Below are positions 15,276-18,502 of a stretch of 18,502 nt of DNA, piece by piece (position 1 is the stretch's first letter; each line of letters begins with the position of its first letter). The position numbers and the translations under genes were made by a program. The stretch is taken from the NCBI GenBank assembly GCA_964427955.1, contig CAYRWY010000061.1, forward strand, positions 1 to 18,502, in the 5' to 3' direction. This DNA is from JACRBK01 sp964427955. Its GTDB lineage: Bacteria > Chloroflexota > Anaerolineae > Aggregatilineales > Aggregatilineaceae. Under the pieces are notes generated by a model. It ran no database searches, was not told where the DNA came from, and saw only the letters and a program-made list of their open reading frames with translations.

Positions 15276-15971
15276 ATGGTCATGTGTTCGAATCCCGATC
15301 TTCTCACCACATTATCGCTGTTTCGTGGCCTGCCGCCGCACCAGCTCACCTGGCTGGCGGGGCAGCTTCATCACCGGACGTTTGCGGCAGGCACGAATAT
15401 CATGACGGCGGAACAGCCCGGCGAAGTGGTCTACTTTGTGTTGAGTGGCACGGTCAAAATCCACATCGAGCAGGCCGAAGGATCGGACGTCATCCTGGCG
15501 ATCCTGGGACCGGGGGATACGGTGGGCGAAATGAGCCTGATCGACAGCGCCGGTCGCTCGGCGAGTGTTCTGACGCTGGAAGAGACGACGCTGTTGTGGA
15601 TGGACGGGGCGGCTTTTCAGCAGGCACTGCGCGCGATCCCGGATCTGGCGCTCAACCTGGTGAAGATCCTGGCGGCGCGGGTCCGGCTGTCGAATGAACT
15701 GGTCCAGGCTCTGGCCGCGCTGAACGTGTATGGCCGGGTGGCACGCCAACTGCTGGCTTTTGCCGACCGCTATGGCGAAGCGCAGACGGACGGCGGAATC
15801 AGCATCCCGATCCGGCTGACCCAGGGCGACATCGCCGATCTGGTCGGCGCGTCGCGCAAGCGCGTCAACCAGGTGATGGTCTCGTTCAAAAACCAGGGCT
15901 TGATCGCGGTGGATGGCAACGGGCGCATCACGATCCGCCAGCGCGACGGGTTGGCGCGTTACTGCCGCTAG
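15276..15971 (+). CDS. Crp/Fnr-family transcriptional regulator
   Basis: The ATG at 15276 follows AAGGGGGAGAG. The protein has 231 residues, the normal length. The cyclic-nucleotide-binding domain (~10-125) has its phosphate-binding cassette at GEMSLIDSAGRSASV (84-98). It retains the G-E and R-S-A residues that contact the ligand phosphate in CRP, so it may bind a cyclic nucleotide. The long dimerisation helix (~118-150) is followed by a Crp-type winged HTH: LTQGDIADLVGASRKRVNQV (181-200) with the recognition helix in SRKRVNQVMVSFKNQG. The only cysteines are C4 and C230, so the four-cysteine iron-sulphur centre of FNR is absent and it is not an FNR-type oxygen sensor. It is the second gene of an operon with the MBL hydrolase and lies upstream of a cytochrome gene whose promoter region holds a palindrome. 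Confidence 0.93.
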   Translation: MVMCSNPDLLTTLSLFRGLPPHQLTWLAGQLHHRTFAAGTNIMTAEQPGEVVYFVLSGTVKIHIEQAEGSDVILAILGPGDTVGEMSLIDSAGRSASVLTLEETTLLWMDGAAFQQALRAIPDLALNLVKILAARVRLSNELVQALAALNVYGRVARQLLAFADRYGEAQTDGGISIPIRLTQGDIADLVGASRKRVNQVMVSFKNQGLIAVDGNGRITIRQRDGLARYCR

Positions 15972-15980
15972 CGCCTGAGC

Positions 15981-15994
15981 CGGGCCTCTGCCCG
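15981..15994 (+). terminator. Weak hairpin after the regulator gene
   Basis: CGGGC (15981-15985) and GCCCG (15990-15994) form a 5-bp stem with a 4-nt loop, about 10 bp after the stop. No T-run follows. It may be a weak terminator; read-through into the cytochrome gene is possible. Confidence 0.25.
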
Positions 15995-16024
15995 TGAGTG
16001 GTGTTTCCCTCTCTTGCGCCGGGT

Positions 16025-16054
16025 TTGGCGCAACGACTCCTTATCAATTATATT
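16025..16054 (+). promoter_or_regulatory. Candidate promoter of the YVTN/cytochrome gene
   Basis: TTGGCG (16025-16030) and TATATT (16049-16054) are separated by 18 bp, with 4 and 5 of 6 consensus matches. Transcription would start near 16061, at the edge of the 26-bp palindrome. An alternative -10 box, TATGAT (16075-16080), lies inside the palindrome but has no good -35. Confidence 0.35.
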
Positions 16055-16060
16055 TATCCT

Positions 16061-16086
16061 ATTGTAATCATACATATGATAAAAAT
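16061..16086. promoter_or_regulatory. 26-bp palindrome, candidate operator of the cytochrome gene
   Basis: The half-sites ATTGTAATCATA and TATGATAAAAAT surround CA; 10 of 12 positions pair, and the six innermost pairs are perfect (ATCATA-CA-TATGAT). It ends just before the ribosome-binding site of the cytochrome gene and ~90 bp after the Crp-type regulator gene. The size and symmetry suit a dimeric HTH regulator. The half-site is not the classical CRP (TGTGA) or FNR (TTGAT) box. Confidence 0.45.
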
Positions 16087-16098
16087 AGGGAGGGAAAC

Positions 16099-18399
16099 AT
16101 GTGGTATCGTTTGAAAACGAAAGGACTGCCTTACAGCCTGACGGGAGTGGGCATTCTCATGATCGCGGCATCCCTGCTGGTGGGGGTGCTGCCCTCGGCC
16201 CCGGTGACGGCCCAGAGTGTGACGCGCTTCGCCGGGCCGACCAAGTCCGGGCCGCTGGCCCTGAATGCCGATGATACGCTGCTGGCGGTCGTCAATCCGG
16301 ATGTGAATACGGTGTCCCTGTTCGACGTGGGGGCGGATCGCAACCTGCCCCTGGGCGAGATCGCGGTCGGGCAGGAACCGAACGGCGTCGTCATTGCGCC
16401 GGACGGCCAGTTCGTCTACGTCGCCAACACGGTAGACGGCACGGTGTCGGTGCTCCAGGTCGATCTCACCCAGCAGCCGGTCGCCAGCGTGGTTGTTACG
16501 CTCCCGGTGGGGACGGAACCCTACGGGATCGCCCTGACGCCGAACGGCCAGAAAGCCTACGTGACCAACGCGCGCTCGAACTCGGTCAGCGTCATCGACA
16601 CGGCGTCGAATACGGTGGTCAAGACGATCACCAACATCGGCCCGTCGGTCGGGGCCGAGCCGCGCGGGATCGCCATCACCAACAATGGCAACGACAGCGA
16701 CACGGACGAAACCGTGTATATCACGCACTTTTATTCGTTTGCGAACCAGGGCAAGCTCGACGGCGAGGACGATAGCAAAACCGGGCTGGTAACGAAGATC
16801 AGCTCCGAAACCGACGCGGTGATCGGCCAGATCGTCCTCACCAATATGGACGATACGGGCTTCAAGGCCAAGGGCGACGCGATTGCGCGGGTCGAACCCG
16901 GCCAGGATGCCACCTTCGTCACCGGGGCTTACCCGAACCAGATGCAGGCCATCGCGATCAAAAACAATTTCGCCTATCTGCCCAACGTGGGAGCCTCACC
17001 CAACGGCCCGGTCGCCTTTAACGTCAGCACGCAGGCGTTGGTGCACATTCTCGACACGACCACCAACCAGGATACGGGCCTCACCATCAATCTCCATGCC
17101 GCCGTGGCCGCGCAGCCCGAAGGCACCCGGAAATTGTTCCTGGCGATCCCCTGGGCGATAGCGTTCAAGAACCAGTTCGACGAAGGGTATGTGGTCAGCG
17201 CGGGCAGCAACGTCCTGGTCAAGATCGTGGCCGATCCGGCGACCGGCGCGCTGACCGTGCAGAATAATCCGCTGGACGGCAGCGTGTTGGAGATTCCGGT
17301 GGGCCGCAACCCGCGCGGGATCGTGATCAACAACGTCGATACGCGCGCCTACGTGATGAACTACATCTCGCGCGACGTGACGGTGCTCGACCTCACCCGC
17401 TTCCCCGAACAGGTGATCGCGACGCTGCGCTCGACGGCACTCCCGGAGCGCGGATCGCTGGAAGAACTCAACCTGGTCGGCAAAGAGCTGTACAACACCT
17501 CGGTCGGCGAGTTCACCAACAGCATTGGCAACATGTCCAAAGACGGCTGGCAGGCGTGCGCCGCGTGCCATCCCTTTGGCCTGTCGGACAACGTAGTCTG
17601 GATCTTCGGCTCCGGCCCGCGCCGGACGCTCTCGCAGCACATCGACTTCACCGGCGGGACGCTGCGCGCGCTCAACTGGTCGGGCATCTTCGACGAGGAA
17701 CAGGACTTCGAGTTGAACATCCGCGGGGTGTCCGGCGGCGCGGGGCTGCTGCTCAACGCCGACGGCTCCGCCCTGGAAGACGCGGCCAACATCGGCGGGC
17801 TGGTGATCGGCGATCCGCCTGCGCTGGCCGTGCCCAACTCGCAGCGCGATCAACTGGAAGTGCGCACTTCGTCCGGCAGTGTCGTCCCCTCGTGGGTCGC
17901 CGTCGTGGCCTATATCCAGACCATCCGCGCGCCGATCTCGCCCTTGCGCGGCAGCACCGATCCGGAGATCGCCGAGGGTCGCCAGTTGTTCATCAACAAC
18001 AACTGCCAGGTGTGCCACGGTGGGCCGCGCTGGTCGAGCAGCAGCCTCGACGGTCCTGTCACCGACCCGGCGCTGATCGCGGGCGGGCAGATTGTGGGCG
18101 AGCTGCGCAACGTGGGGACCTTCAACCCGGCGGATGCCAACGAAGTCCGCGCCAATGGCAAACCGCCGTTGGGCGAGGCGGGTTTCGTGCCGCCTTCGCT
18201 GCTGAGCGTGTTCGCCTTCCCGCCTTATTTCCACAACGGGGCTGCCGCCTCACTGGACGAGGTGCTGAGCGATAAATTCATCGCGCACCGCTCGGCAGGC
18301 ACCGGCGGCATCGACGGCCTGTCGAACCCGGACGACCGGCGCAAGCTGGTCAAATTCCTGTTATCCATCGACGCCTCGACGGAGCCGATCCAACCGTAA
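16099..18399 (+). CDS. Exported YVTN beta-propeller fused to a two-haem cytochrome c (peroxidase-like) region
   Basis: The ATG at 16099 is chosen because AGGGAGGG lies just upstream and the protein then begins with a signal peptide (MWYRLK, hydrophobic ~14-30, TAQS near 40). An in-frame ATG at 15994 would add 35 unlikely residues. The product has 766 residues. Residues ~45-450 contain YVTN-type propeller repeats, such as EPNGVVIAPDGQFVYVANT, EPYGIALTPNGQKAYVTNAR, EPRGIAITNNG and NPRGIVINNVDTRAYVMNY. The C-terminal third has two haem c attachment motifs, CAACH (487-491) and CQVCH (636-640), arranged like the di-haem cytochrome c peroxidase/MauG superfamily, and ends with FPPYFHNGAAASLDEVL, a segment common in that group. 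It is presumably a redox protein or peroxidase on the outer face of the membrane. The donor and substrate are unknown, and haem axial ligands cannot be assigned by eye. It lies alone downstream of a Crp-type regulator. Confidence 0.88.
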   Translation: MWYRLKTKGLPYSLTGVGILMIAASLLVGVLPSAPVTAQSVTRFAGPTKSGPLALNADDTLLAVVNPDVNTVSLFDVGADRNLPLGEIAVGQEPNGVVIAPDGQFVYVANTVDGTVSVLQVDLTQQPVASVVVTLPVGTEPYGIALTPNGQKAYVTNARSNSVSVIDTASNTVVKTITNIGPSVGAEPRGIAITNNGNDSDTDETVYITHFYSFANQGKLDGEDDSKTGLVTKISSETDAVIGQIVLTNMDDTGFKAKGDAIARVEPGQDATFVTGAYPNQMQAIAIKNNFAYLPNVGASPNGPVAFNVSTQALVHILDTTTNQDTGLTINLHAAVAAQPEGTRKLFLAIPWAIAFKNQFDEGYVVSAGSNVLVKIVADPATGALTVQNNPLDGSVLEIPVGRNPRGIVINNVDTRAYVMNYISRDVTVLDLTRFPEQVIATLRSTALPERGSLEELNLVGKELYNTSVGEFTNSIGNMSKDGWQACAACHPFGLSDNVVWIFGSGPRRTLSQHIDFTGGTLRALNWSGIFDEEQDFELNIRGVSGGAGLLLNADGSALEDAANIGGLVIGDPPALAVPNSQRDQLEVRTSSGSVVPSWVAVVAYIQTIRAPISPLRGSTDPEIAEGRQLFINNNCQVCHGGPRWSSSSLDGPVTDPALIAGGQIVGELRNVGTFNPADANEVRANGKPPLGEAGFVPPSLLSVFAFPPYFHNGAAASLDEVLSDKFIAHRSAGTGGIDGLSNPDDRRKLVKFLLSIDASTEPIQP

Positions 18400-18440
18400 C
18401 GATGCTACCAGGGGGGGACAGGTGGATCAAAAGCATTGAG

Positions 18441-18463
18441 CACGCGGAAATTCGCGGTGTTTT
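18441..18463 (+). terminator. Possible terminator of the YVTN/cytochrome gene
   Basis: CACGCG (18441-18446) pairs with CGC-G-GTG (18453-18459) around one bulged G and the loop gaaatt, followed by TTTT. The stem is short, so the call is weak. Confidence 0.35.
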
Positions 18464-18502
18464 ACCTCACCCCCCGACCCCCTCTCCACCCGGTGGCGAG
18501 GG
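18464..18502. repeat. Partial C-rich palindromic intergenic repeat (cut by window edge)
   Basis: The sequence begins cctcaccccccgaccccctc and then forms a near-perfect palindrome: CCCTCTCCACC (18480-18490) pairs with GGTGGCGAGGG (18492-18502) with one G-T pair. C-rich elements of this shape, 'CCTCACCCCC..ACCCCCTCTCC' followed by a palindrome, are dispersed between genes in many Chloroflexota genomes. The right portion lies outside the window. Assignment to such a family rests on memory of the pattern, not on a search. Confidence 0.45.

Noticed and set aside
15994..16098. An upstream in-frame start for the YVTN/cytochrome protein
   Set aside because: It would place 35 residues before the signal peptide, overlap the predicted promoter and palindrome, and lacks the strong ribosome-binding site found before 16099.
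16996..18234. A 412-codon minus-strand open frame opposite the cytochrome region
   Set aside because: The plus strand encodes two haem motifs and continuous family signatures; the minus translation is low-complexity Arg/His/Ala-rich and has no ribosome-binding site.

Overview
The window looks like GC-rich chromosomal DNA of a member of the phylum Chloroflexota, probably Anaerolineae-like. This is an inference from gene content: a DUF4012 protein beside a fused Wzc-type tyrosine kinase and a FlaA1/CapD-type sugar dehydratase, secreted SH3 plus beta-propeller proteins, a YVTN/cytochrome fusion, and a C-rich palindromic intergenic repeat at the right edge. No rRNA, tRNA, CRISPR array, insertion sequence or phage gene was seen, and no taxonomic marker is present.

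Left half (1-8347), all on the minus strand, read from right to left: a Wzz/BY-kinase fusion (polysaccharide chain-length and tyrosine kinase), a DUF4012 single-pass membrane protein, a membrane-anchored nucleotide-sugar 4,6-dehydratase/epimerase, a soluble GAF histidine kinase, and a SAM-dependent methyltransferase cut by the window's left edge. The first three form an exopolysaccharide/capsule module. Glycosyltransferases, flippase and polymerase are absent here and presumably lie elsewhere. The DUF4012 gene ends in a strong intrinsic terminator. Several other genes are followed by GC hairpins without a T-run.

Centre (8348-8835): a visibly AT-rich gap of 488 bp separates the minus-strand polysaccharide genes from plus-strand genes. 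It holds a good sigma-70-type promoter whose -35 box lies inside one arm of a long inverted repeat, which is a candidate operator.

Right half (8836-18399), all on the plus strand: an exported SH3 plus TolB-like beta-propeller protein split by an apparent one-base frameshift; two adjacent exported paralogues with a GldG/IFT52-like (glutamine-amidotransferase-like) domain, the second also carrying a CBM9-like and an SH3 domain; a metallo-beta-lactamase-fold hydrolase in a tight pair with a Crp-type regulator; and an exported YVTN beta-propeller fused to a two-haem cytochrome c region. The exported block 8836-14106 is the least explained part of the window. Its back-to-back placement with the polysaccharide module suggests, but does not prove, a joint role at the cell surface. 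The Crp regulator is followed by a near-perfect 26-bp palindrome just before the cytochrome gene, which makes that gene a candidate target.
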